A stretch of DNA of 64,000 nucleotides. Source: Euwallacea fornicatus (taxonomy: Eukaryota > Arthropoda > Insecta > Coleoptera > Curculionidae). Positions 12,001 to 24,200 of this stretch are shown in pieces. The stretch covers positions 682,001-746,000 of the forward strand of contig NC_089576.1 of the NCBI RefSeq assembly GCF_040115645.1, written 5' to 3'. A program made the translations under genes and the position numbers. The notes below the pieces were generated by a model. It saw only the letters and a program-made list of their open reading frames with translations. It was not told where the DNA came from and did no database searches. Numbering within the stretch: the first letter of the stretch is position 1; each line of letters begins with the position of its first letter.

Positions 12001-15000
12001 TTCAATCTGAGATTCATCCATTTGCACTCGGTGGCAGCTTTCTAGGAATAATTCTTGGTTCGAGATTATCTTCTCCAAGCTTAGATTGAGGGCTTTCTTT
12101 AAGGATTCAACGGATGTTTTATCTAAAATATGTAGAGTAGTGAGGCATTTTATGGTCAAACTTTATAGGCGTATTTAACCATTATTTGAAAGACCTGGAG
12201 ACGATCCTTTAGAAGTTTTTCCGATTTGCAGCATTAAAGCCCTTACGCCGTTTTGGGATTCAATTCTTGAAGCGTTAGTCACAACTTCAATGTTCTTGAT
12301 CTTGTTCTCGACCCCACTGCTTCGTTTCCATATGTCCATATTTAAGTCTGAAACCTAAAAGGGATGAGAATTATGGAGTTTGGTTAGTTACCTCTAATTT
12401 CTTTTCCTGCGAAGCACCTTATTCGCATAGGAGTTTAGATCTTGTTCCAAATCCGTTTTCATAGAGTCGGTTTTTTCTTTTACTTGACGAGTCTCGTTGA
12501 AAACTTCCAAAACTCCTCTATTAATCAAGTCGAGACGCTGTTGTACAGTGCGGTTTAAATCTTGAATTGTCTTGGTTATATTTTGAGCTATTGTTACCTT
12601 TAATTTGCCTATTAATAACTGATTTCTGTTACCCGTTTACGACTCACTTTTAAAGTATTCGCTATGCCCATCAATGCGTTTTCAGCAATTAGGGTGGTAG
12701 AAGTCTTGTACTCTTCGAAACTTAACAAGTTTTCAGATAATTCTGCCTCAATATCTCCGTGTCTTTGCGCCATATCGTCTTCCATTCTCTCCAAGCGCTG
12801 CAACGTCGCGTCAGCCTTACTCTATAGGAATTCAATTAATAGGAAAAATCAGGGGTTTTTATGGGTGCCTTTAAACCTGTAATTTGTCAATTGAAAGCTC
12901 GAATTTTCTCTCCATGTAACTGATTTTGTGGCCGAGACCTTCGTAGACATTTTCCAGTCTTCGAGACAATTGCGTCCGAGTTAAATCATCTTTGTAGTCT
13001 TTGGTGCTGATGTTTTCGGAGATCTTATCCAAATTCAGCATCACCAGCGACTCCAGTCTGATGATTTTCGTGTCCAAAGTTTCCAATTTTCTGTGGTATT
13101 GATCCAGCTTGACCTCTAACGTGTCGGATAATTGCATCGAGTAAATGTTGTCCAGGTTTCTTAATCTGTCCTCAATGGATATTAAAACAGATTGGAAATT
13201 CTACAAAGAGCAAAATTCGCACATTTTCTATCTAGATAAATTTAAAGTTCACCTGTTGCTGTACGGAATTCTGAAACCTTTCGGTGGCTTCATGCACAGT
13301 CAACACTTTAGATGGAACCCCAAAAGCACTATCTGCTCTCCACACCAACACTAATAACACGAGTTCACTAATCATCATTGAATGGTTTAATGTTCACTGT
13401 AGGCATTGCAATTCAGCAATGAAACTAAAAAACTATTAACATCTCCCAGTTAGAACCGAGAACTTGCGACACGTGGAACAGGCGCGAGTTTGTTACTGTT
13501 ATGTATTTGACCAAAAGTTTGATGGACATGTGACCCTGAAAATGTCTGCTCCCCTAATTACTGTAAAGTGATTTTGATAAAATTTCGATTTTATGAGCGT
13601 TGTATTGTCTTTTATCGAGGAGGCAGAACCAACTGAACGCCTCGCATTATTCCAATTGGGTGGCATCATTTGTAGTGCCCGTTTGGCGCCACATCCATCG
13701 ATAAGATGGTCCTATAAGATACTGGTGTGTGTGCTACAAACAATACGCGGAAGTCATCTCTGCATAGATATGGATATAACTAATGGGTTTTAGCGTTGGT
13801 TCGCTTGGATGTTGAATAAAATAGGAATCGTTTCACGTGTAGGTAATAGCAATGTCGCAGGAAGTGACAAATATGAATTTATCTAGAAATTAGTACTTTT
13901 TTTCCATAATTTTGTGTCTTAAAATTTAAAGGTAAAACCCTTATGCCGAAATCTAATCTAAAAAACAAGCTTTTATAATTATTAAACGAAATGTAACAGC
14001 ATTGGCTGTGGATCTGATACGCCACTGTTTTTTGTGTCGAATGATGCTGCAGATTGTAACGTTTACCCTTCCTGAAGTTTACTGGCGTAAAAGGTCTGTT
14101 TGCCTCATTAGAATTTTCTAAAATCCCCTTAAGATCTGTTAATTGTGTTAATGCTGCTCCACCCCGCCACTGTTTCTAGTCCAATTTAGTGCAAATTTTA
14201 CCGTTTGTTTTTCAGTACTTAGGTAATTGTCCTCTGAAATTCATTGGCGTAGAGGGTGCACTTACATATTTCGAACCTTATTTATTTCTTTTCCTGTAAT
14301 TTTCTCTAATTTCAGTAATTATTTTTTAGTTCTATATACCACAAAAATATCTCTATGTACTGGAAGTCCGCAATCTTTGAGACCTCTTAAATGTTTCGTC
14401 ATATTTATTTCAACTTGCAAATCTGGATACCATCAAGCCAGACCCATTAAAGCGTTTGCAACTTTTTTCTTGGTATGTGATATTTTTTATGTCTGCGATT
14501 TAGTTAGTTTTTTTTTTAACATGTGACAACACTTCAGGCGGACTTCTCAGCCAAAAACCGCTGTAAAAATACATTTAGAGTGTCTATTATTGAGGATATT
14601 AAATCTGGAAAGGCTGTTTTTTTTTTACCGATATACCCAATTCCGAACCTCGTTCCCCCAAGATGAAATATACAATTTTCCACATTCAGTCGCAAACAAA
14701 CCCATAAATTTCTGGTGCTTTACAGACGTGGGAATTCCAAGATAAAGCCTCTTACAAATGCGATTATCTGTAAACAAATATTGAACGAACATTAAAGTTT
14801 TAAGTGCAAGTAAATCTTAGATTTATTGTGCTGCCGGTGTTCATTTCCAGGAATGTTCCAAAGAGCAAATAACACTTACACAAAACTTTATTTTTCTGAT
14901 TTAGGCTGAATTGATACATCTTCGGGCCGAACTTATCGAGTCGAAATCAAAGAAGCAACTCCTAGAAAACGAACTTCACAACTTGTTGCTGCAGCTGCAT

Positions 15001-18000
15001 TCCTCACAGCTGTCTCAGCTGCCCGACAGTTTGGGCAACAAGAAATTGGATCAGCATTTCAAGCCTGACGTAACTGCCATTAAACGGAGATTGGAGGCGG
15101 AAATCAAGCAGAGCCCTTTGAGGTTGAGAAGAGCCAGTAAATACGGAAATTGACTAAATGTGTCCGAATTTGTTGGCAATTTTGCTTTAGTGAGCACTGG
15201 CGCCAAGGAGAATGAAGCAGACATTAAATTTAGTCCTGGGGTTTTGGAGCCGGTTCGAGCTAAGGTGGAGAATGCTCAGCTTTTGGGGGAAAATATGGCG
15301 CTCAGAAACGATATTTTGGCTTTGACTGCGGAAGTTTATGGGGCTAAGTTAGCAGCAAAGTATTTGGACAAAGAGTTGGCTGGACGAATACAGCAGCTGC
15401 AGCTACTTGGTGATTTATAAAAACCTCTATTTGAATGTTTTTAATAGTTGTTTTAGGTAAGGAAATGCGCGGTGACGTGAGGAACAAACTGTGGAGTCAG
15501 CTAGAGTCGGAAATATTGCTGCAGAGACACAAAACCGTAGTTAGGGCTTGCAGACGGAACAGCACTTGGAATAGCAACCATGACAAATGTCAAAAGTCTA
15601 TTCCAGAGTCTAGTAACGGTCCAGGGCATTTCGGGGACATTAGAGTAGTCGTAGTTAAGAGGAAGGTGGATCAGGGGTTGGGAATTAGCATTACGGTAAG
15701 TTAAAACCAGATTTACTACATCCTACAAGAGAAAATGTTGAAAAATATTATGACATCCCAATGCCGCCCCTACCAGACCTTGTTTGAATAGGCAATATTT
15801 TGGAAAGTTCTTGCTAAACACCTATAGGTTCTATACCAACGAATTTCTAGAAAGCACCAAGTTTAAAATTTGTACGCAGAAATCTGGCCGTTCAAATGAA
15901 TCTCCAACCATAGATAGTAAACGCAAACATTTAAAATGACACCTGAAACATTTGGGGCCCTCTTCAACAGGAACATGTGAGAATGAGAATACAGTTTTTG
16001 ACTGCGCTGCTCGGTCAAAAAATTGAATTGCCTAGTCTCATTGGACGACCAATTTCATTCTCACATAGTCCTGTAAAATCTTAGGTTCTAAATTTTATAG
16101 AAATATGTGAGGATTGGAACCAACATTTGGCCCAATGAAATTAGCAATTTTTACCTCACCAATTGATGTTGATCAATCAAAATTCTCACTCTCACATGTT
16201 CCTATATAATTGAGCTGCCGGCCTTACTCTAACTTATCGCAAATAACGGTGCAAAGCGAAACAAAAATTGCGCTTTAGGCAACCAACATTACAAAAATTC
16301 CGCTTTAGGCAACCAACATTACAAACAATTGCATAATTACAGAAAAGATAGTAAGGGTAAGTGGTGGTGGCTATTTAAAAAAATATCAACTATAGATTAT
16401 CATTTTCTTTATTAATATAAAGGCTGTTTTTGTATTAAATTGATACAATTTCTCAGTAGTTCACACGCCCCTGGTGTGTAAATTAGACTACAAAGGCCTT
16501 CATTTTAAAATTATTTCCGTAAAATAAAGCATCCCGATTATTATTTATTGTTATTTTCAAGGGTGGTCGAGAGCACGGAGTCCCTATCTTAATTTCTGAA
16601 CTAGAACCAAATGGTCCTGCGGCCACTTCCGAGCAACTCTACATAGGGGACGCTATTTTATACGTAAATGACATAGATTTGAGAAATTCCTGCCATAAAG
16701 AGGCCGTTTCCATACTACAGCAACAATCAGGGGATTGTGTACTGCAGGTTCAGTATATCGCTGCGGACGACAGTGATAATTCTTTAGAAGAAGACGGCTT
16801 GAATTTCAGGTTAGTTCAAGTAATAAGAAATTGAGATGATAAGTGTTTTTCTGTAGGTTCTTTAACGAGGAAGTGGGAGATTCAGACAATAATAAGTCTA
16901 GTCTAGTGAAATGTTCCGGGGATGTTGTAAACACGCCCACTGCTCCGCGTACTCCGGATTCAAATTCAGTCAGCAGGTGAGGAAGTTGTTTTGGCTGTAA
17001 ACACAAGAATATTTTTCACTTCATTTCCGGAGCAAATGCAAGTCTCTAATTTAGTTTAGAATGTTGACATATACGGGATGTATCTAAAATATAAACAAAA
17101 TCCAGGGGTGTCTCTTGGGTTTGTTTTGTTAGGTGAAGATGAGAATGAGAATATAAGGTGCTTCAACTTTACATTACATGAAGTAGTTTTTAATGAAAAA
17201 ATATTCTTGTGACACACCTGTAAGTATTATTATATGCATGTGTTATGAACAATGCCTAAATCAAAGTTTCCTATATGTGATCGCAATGATTCCATTTTTA
17301 TTGTAAGTGCAATAATTAGTAGTTTTTTTTGTTAAAGTTAGATCTTTGCAGTTTATTTTATTCAGGTAAATATATATTGATTATGCATGGCTTTTTGTTC
17401 TCAATTGCCCTTGACCTTATCTTTGCTGTGAACAGGTAAGATATAACGGGAACGTTAAAAACGTTCCAATATACATTTTATATTAACTTGATGACTTGTA
17501 ACAGGACTTACGAATTATTTGACTTGATTGAATCGACTCTACTCCCGACTATCTAGGATTTATACAGGTTGTATTCGAAATAAATACATTCATTTAAACC
17601 AGTGAGAGATTTTGTTAAGGGCAAATTTTTCCTAGGTACCACGTTTTTATTTTTACGTTTTCCTTTTTAAAATTCGTGATGCGCCAATGGTTTTTGTTGT
17701 AAAATTAAAGCTATTTTCCAAATATTAGTCAGAGATTGAACTGCTGCTACACGTAACTTCGTTAACATATCAAATTTATTTTGTATCGCGGCCGGTTATT
17801 GTTTACACTCAGTGTTTCGACAAATAAAGCAATTTAAATCTATTAAAAATGGTTATATTTCAAACAGTGAATACACCGATATGATTTTGGCATATGGCGC
17901 TTTTAATGAAAACGCTGCTGCAATTCCCAGGATCTACTCACACAATTATTTAAATTGTTAAATTCCTAATGAACGCAGTTTTATTGTTTTGATGTGATTT

Positions 18001-19907
18001 TACATTTTGGGGAAATTATATAAGTAAATATTGTACTACAGTTAAAAAATGTATATATATCAACATATTTCAGACGGTAAGAATCCGGTGTAAGTACAAA
18101 AGCATTCGAACCTTTTTAGCAGTTGTTTTTCATGTTTGCAGTTGAATTGGTCAGTGCGGGGTAGTGAATGTTGTTCCAAATTAATTTAAATTTTTTCTTG
18201 ATAACTAGGAGTGATCGAAAAAAAACCTATTAAAGAAAGTTGTTACCCTGAAGAAGTTTTACCACCAATTAAAATTAATGTACTTATTTTTGATACACCC
18301 TGTATATCTTTTATCTGCAATCTGGTTACTTTCAAGTCTCCGTTCCTACGCATCGGATACATTTTTGGAGTAAACTTGTAAACGAAGTCCCGAGTAATGT
18401 TCATAATGGACTGATGATGTTTGATTAAATAAAACGTCTATTGCCACGATTCGAGCGATGTGCAATTCAGTAGCTTAAATTATTAAACTTCTTTGAACGA
18501 AGCTAGCAAAATCATCTGGGTCTTTCAAATTTCAATCCCATCACATACCCACAAAAGAGCTGCTTTAGGTGAGTTCGAATACCTAAATTATGTATTTATT
18601 TAATTTTGTTTAGGTGAAACCTCAACACATCATCTTTGGCACCTCCACTCATATTGGCAGCAATTTTTTATTTTCTTATAAATTGTTTTACTTGATAGTT
18701 GCTGCATGAGCACATAACGAACTCTACATCATTGTCTAAAAAACAAAATAATGAACATTTCAGATTGTCCTCCTCAAGCCGCAGAAATAGTCATGAAGTG
18801 ATAGATGTGGCGCATGATAGAGATAATGGGAATATTTTATATTCAACTGCAGTCACTAATGTCCAAGACTCCAATACCAATTCAACGTTCGAACTAACCA
18901 CCTGTAATAACAACGATTTTCCCGACAACATTACAAAATTTTCATCGGATTTATCCAACATAGATAGCAGCGAATTGATCCTACTCGATAATGCCACAAA
19001 CAACATAATTAGGCTTGAAGATTTTAAGAAGGTGGATGTATTTTCAACGGTCGAAAGCAACTTTAACTGTTCAGCAAATTCGTTAATTTCGGAGAATTTG
19101 TCTTCCCCCATGCAAACTAGCACCGATGTTTACGTAGACTCAGAAATTTTATCTACAGATATTGCTTCTAATGATTCTCATTCGCCTAAAAATTTGCAAA
19201 TCGACGCTACAGGCTCTAAATTGGCTTTCAGTTATGAGAACAATATAATTGAAATTGAGGGCGTTAATGATCTACCGGAAAAACCTAAAATATATGTGTC
19301 TAGTGAATCTTTAGTTCAAGCCAAAAGTGATGAAAGTTTGTTGAATTCTGACGAAAGCGATGGAAGTTCGCCTTTAAGAAAACTTAACAAGAGTTACAAA
19401 AAGCAAAAAAAAGTCAGGAAAAAGTACATTGGAGTGAAAACCATTCAGAGCATATTTAACAAACAAGGATATTCTGATGTATCCACTACCGCCAGCGAAT
19501 TAGGGGAGGACGTTCAGCTGTTCCCGATAGAACACCCTAGGGTCAGTGTGAATTCACCCCCTCAAACCTCACAGAATCTTGAAGAGTATCGCAAACCATC
19601 CAACAACATAGTTAGTCCGCAATTTGAGGAACAAGTTCACAGCATTATTTCAGATATTCTGACTAAAACTCACTTTGACCAAACTCCAATTTTCAAATCG
19701 GCAAATCTAACCACTTCGAAGAAGTATTTTTCATTGCACGGTCAGAATTTAAGGGTGAGTAAGGCTCTGCGTTTGTGTCCCAATGAGAACCTTAAGGCCA
19801 TGGATCAAGATCAAAAGAAAGAAAAACTACTAGCGCGGTACGTTTATAATGCGAATTCTTTAAACGTGGATGGGGTCGGGGATCCCGATTTTGGAACCCC
19901 CGTGTGA
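9031..19907 (+). CDS. Gopc: Golgi-associated coiled-coil and PDZ protein (GOPC/PIST) with long tail
   Basis: A trans-Golgi scaffold: its coiled coil binds Golgi partners and its PDZ domain binds cargo C-termini. Eight exons (9031-9112, 10611-10738, 14905-15136, 15191-15409, 15457-15695, 16562-16809, 16857-16976, 18764-19907) join with every phase agreeing and give 803 codons. The N-terminus FRWLDILEKEFDKAFVDLDL, the coiled-coil segment LTAEVYGAKLAAKYLDKELA and the PDZ start GLGISITGGREHGVPILISE match the family closely. Vertebrate GOPC is about 454-462 residues. Here exon 8 adds about 380 residues rich in Ser, Asn and Asp, with a basic patch (KKQKKVRKKYIGVK) and no domain I know. Between exons 3 and 4 a 54-nt intron (GTAAAT...TTTAG) contains an in-frame TGA, so retention would truncate the protein. 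Reading past exon 7 meets a TGA at once, which would give a 423-residue short form. Confidence 0.92.
10860..13378 (-). CDS. Secreted coiled-coil protein, function unknown, nested in Gopc intron 2
   Basis: Not recognised. Eight exons read on the minus strand (13378-13253, 13200-12877, 12821-12648, 12597-12418, 12354-12195, 12122-11951, 11896-11659, 11606-10860) join with all phases agreeing into 706 codons. The first exon gives a signal peptide (MMISELVLLVLVWRADSAFG). Residues of about 43-460 are heptad-rich and nearly cysteine-free, for example LEVKLDQYHRKLETLDTKII, as expected for a long parallel coiled coil. The last exon, about 249 codons, changes character: at least four Asn-x-Ser/Thr sites, scattered cysteines, a basic stretch (KKGAKKTNSKHGRNNYKPK) and an acidic Ser/Thr-rich end. 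The whole gene lies inside the 4.2-kb Gopc intron and is transcribed against it. An extracellular oligomeric stalk protein is a reasonable guess. No known head domain (fibrinogen or C1q) was seen. Confidence 0.8.
15137..15190 (+). other. Gopc: 54-nt Gopc intron with in-frame stop
   Basis: GTAAAT donor, TGACTAA branch-like sequence, a T-rich tract and a TTTAG acceptor. Its length is a multiple of three, so both sides stay in the same frame and it can be mistaken for coding sequence with a premature TGA. Splicing restores a continuous coiled-coil frame. Confidence 0.75.
15969..16208. repeat. Gopc: Two adjacent ~110-bp inverted-repeat units
   Basis: The first unit (about 15969-16073) starts CAGGAACATGTGAGAATGA and ends with the inverse of CAGGACTATGTGAGAATGA. 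The second (about 16098-16208) starts ATAGAAATATGTGAGGATTG and ends with the inverse of ATAGGAACATGTGAGAGTGA. They sit 25 bases apart inside Gopc intron 5. They look like two copies of one very small MITE or a folded repeat. Confidence 0.7.
16261..16320 (+). repeat. 30-bp tandem duplication
   Basis: Two copies of a 30-base unit containing CGCTTTAGGCAACCAACATT, differing at one base, are followed by the first five bases of a third. It lies inside Gopc intron 5. Confidence 0.9.
17069..18307. repeat. Segment bounded by ATATACAGGGTG-type inverted ends
   Basis: The left end ATATACGGGATGTATC (17069-17084) and the reverse complement of the right end, ATATACAGGGTGTATC (18292-18307), agree at 14 of 16 positions, and similarity continues into an A-rich stretch. 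The 1.24-kb interior has no coding sequence. It lies in Gopc intron 7 and ends like the element at 57.4 kb, so a non-autonomous DNA element is likely. Confidence 0.55.
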
Positions 19908-21287
19908 GCTTCAATACGAAAAATAATGAAAGTATAGCGAGGGGTACCATACGCCGTTAAGCAAATGAAACCAGTCATTAGGTTAAGATATTTCACCAAG
20001 TATTATGGTATAGATTTAATTGAAGAAGTGAAATTATTTTTGGTGTAATGTGTCCTCAGCAAAGGTCGTTGTTTTTGAGCGGGATAATAGTTTAGTTTTC
20101 GAATAGCAATCTCTTCTCAAAGTGAAAGTAATTTATTCTCAATAATTCTAGCATCACCTGCTAATACATGAAATATCATATTATATGAGTAAGTTAAACA
20201 ATGCGCAACTTTAAACAATAGGTATTAGTGTAATCGTTATATGCCTATGTAATAACGTAGTTAGGACATAATTTTAATAATGAATTTAAATAAACTATTC
20301 CTAAATCTATCCCCACACTTAAATGCTTAGTTTGCCATCACAATTATTTATAGTTTCCTTGAATAATTCAAAAAGTTCTTGTACCAACTCAATTTGTGGT
20401 AATTATAAGTCGTATTATTACTAGATAGGTAGTTATTAAGCTCCTTTTAATTTGTATTGGCGAATATTCAATTAAATTACGCATTTAATATAACAGAAAA
20501 CCCTTTTTTTTTTTTTTTTAATTGAAGATACACCTGCAATTCATTGACCCTCAAAGAGCTATTTCTCAAATTCTATTTTAGATTTCCAAATGCAAGAATT
20601 GTTGGAGCATTTTATGCCCCTCCAAATGAAGAATATTTTAAGTGTTTAATTATTCAAAATGTTCGTCTTTATTCTCGGCGTTAAATTCTTCATATTTTTT
20701 TGAATAATCCAGAAAAATAGCAACGGTAGCGATTGGTGTATGTTGAGCTGCCTACCCTCAGCAATTAACCACTCAGCAGGTATTTCTTTAACAAAAAATT
20801 TTCATTCAATTGTAAGACAGATGCTTATCGTAACAATGTCTGGATAACTATTGGTAGTAATGTTTGCAATTTCCAGTTGGTTTAATTCGAATTAAATGTT
20901 TAAATTGCAAGTGGTTCATAGGTTGTCCCTAGTCATTTGCAGGACCTACGTTGCCAAGTACGCAAATCGTAGTAGAGTTGCCCAATCGACATGGTTTTGC
21001 AACAAAAAAATTGTTTGGACGAAATTAACTTTTCTGCCGATTAATGGTGACATATTGGCTTAAGCAATCTTTAACGAGTTCGAACGCATTAATTACTGTA
21101 TAGTGCGCCCAATTCATCCTCTCATTTTTTGATATTCTCTATCTATGTTCCTTTACGCAAACATTCTGGCAACGTCGCTTAGGCCAGTGCTGTCGATTGA
21201 GTTGGCTTGGCTAGTGTTTCGAGCAAAATGTCATGAAGTGATTTCTTATATTTTACCCTTAAATAGTGTCCTAAAGTTGCCGAAATC
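19908..21287. other. Gopc 3' UTR and promoter region of the ZAD gene
   Basis: An AATAAA at about 20286-20291 could end the Gopc transcript. An oligo(T) run occurs near 20507-20519. The rest up to 21287 is presumably upstream DNA of the next gene. No open frame or repeat of note was seen. Confidence 0.5.
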
Positions 21288-24200
21288 ATGGAAGAGTCGC
21301 CGGTGGACTTGACCCTGATTTGCAGGACGTGTAAATGCGTGTCCCCGTCCATGAAATCGGTTTTCAGCGGATTAGAAAATGGGAATATTTCGGTGCACAA
21401 TCCCCGTATTGACGAGATGCTAATGGCCTGTGCCGCTGTTCAGGTAAATAAAGATTTTTGTCCAGTGGTGGATTACGAGAATATTTGCCCGAAATAAACG
21501 GGAATTATTTAACCTCGAGCAATAAACATGAAATTGGGTATTGTTGTTAATGTTCGAACATGTGAAATGCTTTTCATTTATATTGAAAATTGAGAAATTT
21601 GGCATCCAAAATCTCATTCAAGATGGCCTTCAACCTACACTCAGAAACAGGGTTTCTGGTTAATCTTGAAATGGCAATTTGATATTCAGTTTCGCCGGCT
21701 TAAAAGCGCTTTAAACATATTTTCAATTAGATTTTGTATTTTTCTATGAGAAAGCAGTGGGTGATACTTAAAAAAAATCTCCAAAAGGTATTGAAATCTC
21801 ATGTTCTAAACCATTTTATCAGCTGTTAAGTACTTGTCAGAGGTTTGATGGTAAATAGCTGATAACATAATGTATGCCCTGCGTTTACGATTCACTGCCT
21901 ATTGTTAACTTTTTTTTATGATCTTCCTTTTGCATGAATTTCTTACTACCTGGGGCACAAAATATGATCATAAAATTTAACATCAGTGGGAGCTAAAATA
22001 CTGTTGAGTTTTTCACAATGACACCTGTGAATGGCCATATTTTGCCTCACGATTTTGACATTTCTCTGTATTTTCAATGGGAACTGAAAGGAATGACTGA
22101 ATTTGAAATTTAGAAATATTATCTCGGTGTAGAATAGATAATTGGTAACTTTCCTCCAATAGACAGGTAGAGCGATGTTAATTGGAAGGTGAAATGTATG
22201 GAAAAGATTGTTACTCTAAATGCTAGTAGGGATGACAGTATTGCTAATAGATCGTCCAAAGTTTAAAGCCATGACACAAGTGCATTAATAAGTTAGATAT
22301 TCTCAACTTAAAGCATGACATAACCTTTGACAGGTTAAGCAACTTGGTTCTGTAGGAATGTCACATCAAAGCAATAAGTAAAAACCTCACTATGACCTGC
22401 ATTATTATTAACATATGAAGCACTCACAGCTTCTTATTCCAAAAGCTGGTTTTTCTTTCAGAAAACAGTTACCTTTTTGGATTGCCACTATTAAATGCCC
22501 AACTTTTCTCTAATTCAACTGAGTCTTTGTTCATTACTGTTTAAAACAGCCTCATACTGGACAACATTATCTTGGACACACAGTAGAGGATTGTAAAAGC
22601 TTTTGAGATGCTGCCACAGTATATTAAAAGAACTGTTAGTTTTCTGAGTTTTTGTAGTGAGGCTTAGTTTTTTCAAGACAGAAGTGTTTTTGTTCTTTCA
22701 GTTTCCATTAATAAAATTACAGCTAGAGTTACTTCCTACATTTATGTCGTTTAATTTTCCAAGAAAGTATCTTCCTTTTTAGGTATCATATGGAGATGGC
22801 TTGCCGACAATGATGTGTGAAATGTGTTGTCAAAGTTTAAAGGGAGCATTTACCTTCAAAAAGCAATGTGAAGCTATAGATAATAGTCTTCGAGATTACT
22901 GTAAAACCTTGAAGGTAAACGCCATTAAGCAAGAGCTCCAAAACTCTGAATTTATGGGTAAGTTGCTAGATATTAATACAAAATAAATGATCTAAGATGA
23001 GATCGTTGTACTTCAAAAATTATTCACGTTGTTCTTGGCACTAAGAAAATGGAAGGATTTTGAACTTGTTCTAGAGTCTTTAAATACCTTGAGCAATTTA
23101 TTAAACACCGGTAATAATCAATCTTCAAAAATAACATCTAAAGAAGACGGACCTATCGAATTAAATGAATCCTCGACATCGATTAACATTGATGATACTG
23201 AGAAAGCGTCAATGCACCCTGAAACCGATTACATACAATTTCTTGACAATAATCAGATGCTTCTGACTTGCCGAGAATGCTCTAAAATGTTTACAACTTT
23301 AGAAGGATTGAGGTAATAGTTTTAATCTCCAGACAAACCAAAAAATTGGTTATAAATATTTCAGGTGTCATAAACGTGTTCATACGGGCTCCACGTTTAA
23401 ATGTAAGCAATGCGATAAAGAGTACACTCGGAAAAATCATTTGGACCGACACGAGGCGTCTCACGGGAAACGAAAAGTGCACGTTTGCAAGCTATGCAAT
23501 AAAACGTTGACTAGGATGGAGCATTTGAAGCGGCATTTAATAACACACTTGAGGGAAAAACCCTATAATTGCAAGACGTGCAATAGAGGGTTTAATAGGG
23601 TAGAGCATTTGCACAACCACGTTCCGAGATGCAGAGGTAAGGAGTCGGTTATGTCTCAAAGTGTGGCCTGTTTAAAAATATGAATTTCAGGTGAAATTGT
23701 GCATATCTGTCCCGTGTGCAATAAGGCATTCAACCGCGAAGATAGTTTGGAGGTTCACAAAGAACAACATGATAAGTTGTCTTTGATGCTGCCAACCATT
23801 GATAATTTAGATAATATTGATGAACACTATTTTGAGGTATAACAATAACTTTGCTTTTTCCTATTATTTTCGTTGTATATAACATATTTCGGTTAAATAA
23901 ACAGTTTTCTGTTGGTTGAAGGTTGATTATGATGCCACTATTAACTTCTCTGACAGTTCTGATGTTGAAGATTGCTTTGAGCCTCAAGTAGAAGTAATGG
24001 AAAGCATGGACGAGTCGAAGATTGAAGACAGAAGGAGCATGTCTCCTGGTCAAGAGCCTGGTAACCAAGAATCAGAGTCAATCATTGGTAATTACCAGTT
24101 AATAGCTTTTAACTTGTACAAACTTGAAATTCAACAAGGATTAAATCATTTGTCTTTTGTCCCAAATAGCCGATTTGCCCAATAAAAAACAACAGAAAAA

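Noticed and set aside
15137..15190. In-frame TGA followed by CTA in the Gopc coding region, resembling a stop-codon readthrough signal.
   Set aside because: The TGACTAA lies in a 54-nt stretch with a GTAAAT donor and a TTTAG acceptor and reads best as the branch-point region of a small intron. Removing it keeps the frame and the coiled coil. Similar 47-50 nt introns occur nearby.
18791..19123. Antisense 110-codon frame within the last Gopc exon.
   Set aside because: A shadow of the Ser/Asn-rich sense frame, with no recognisable content.
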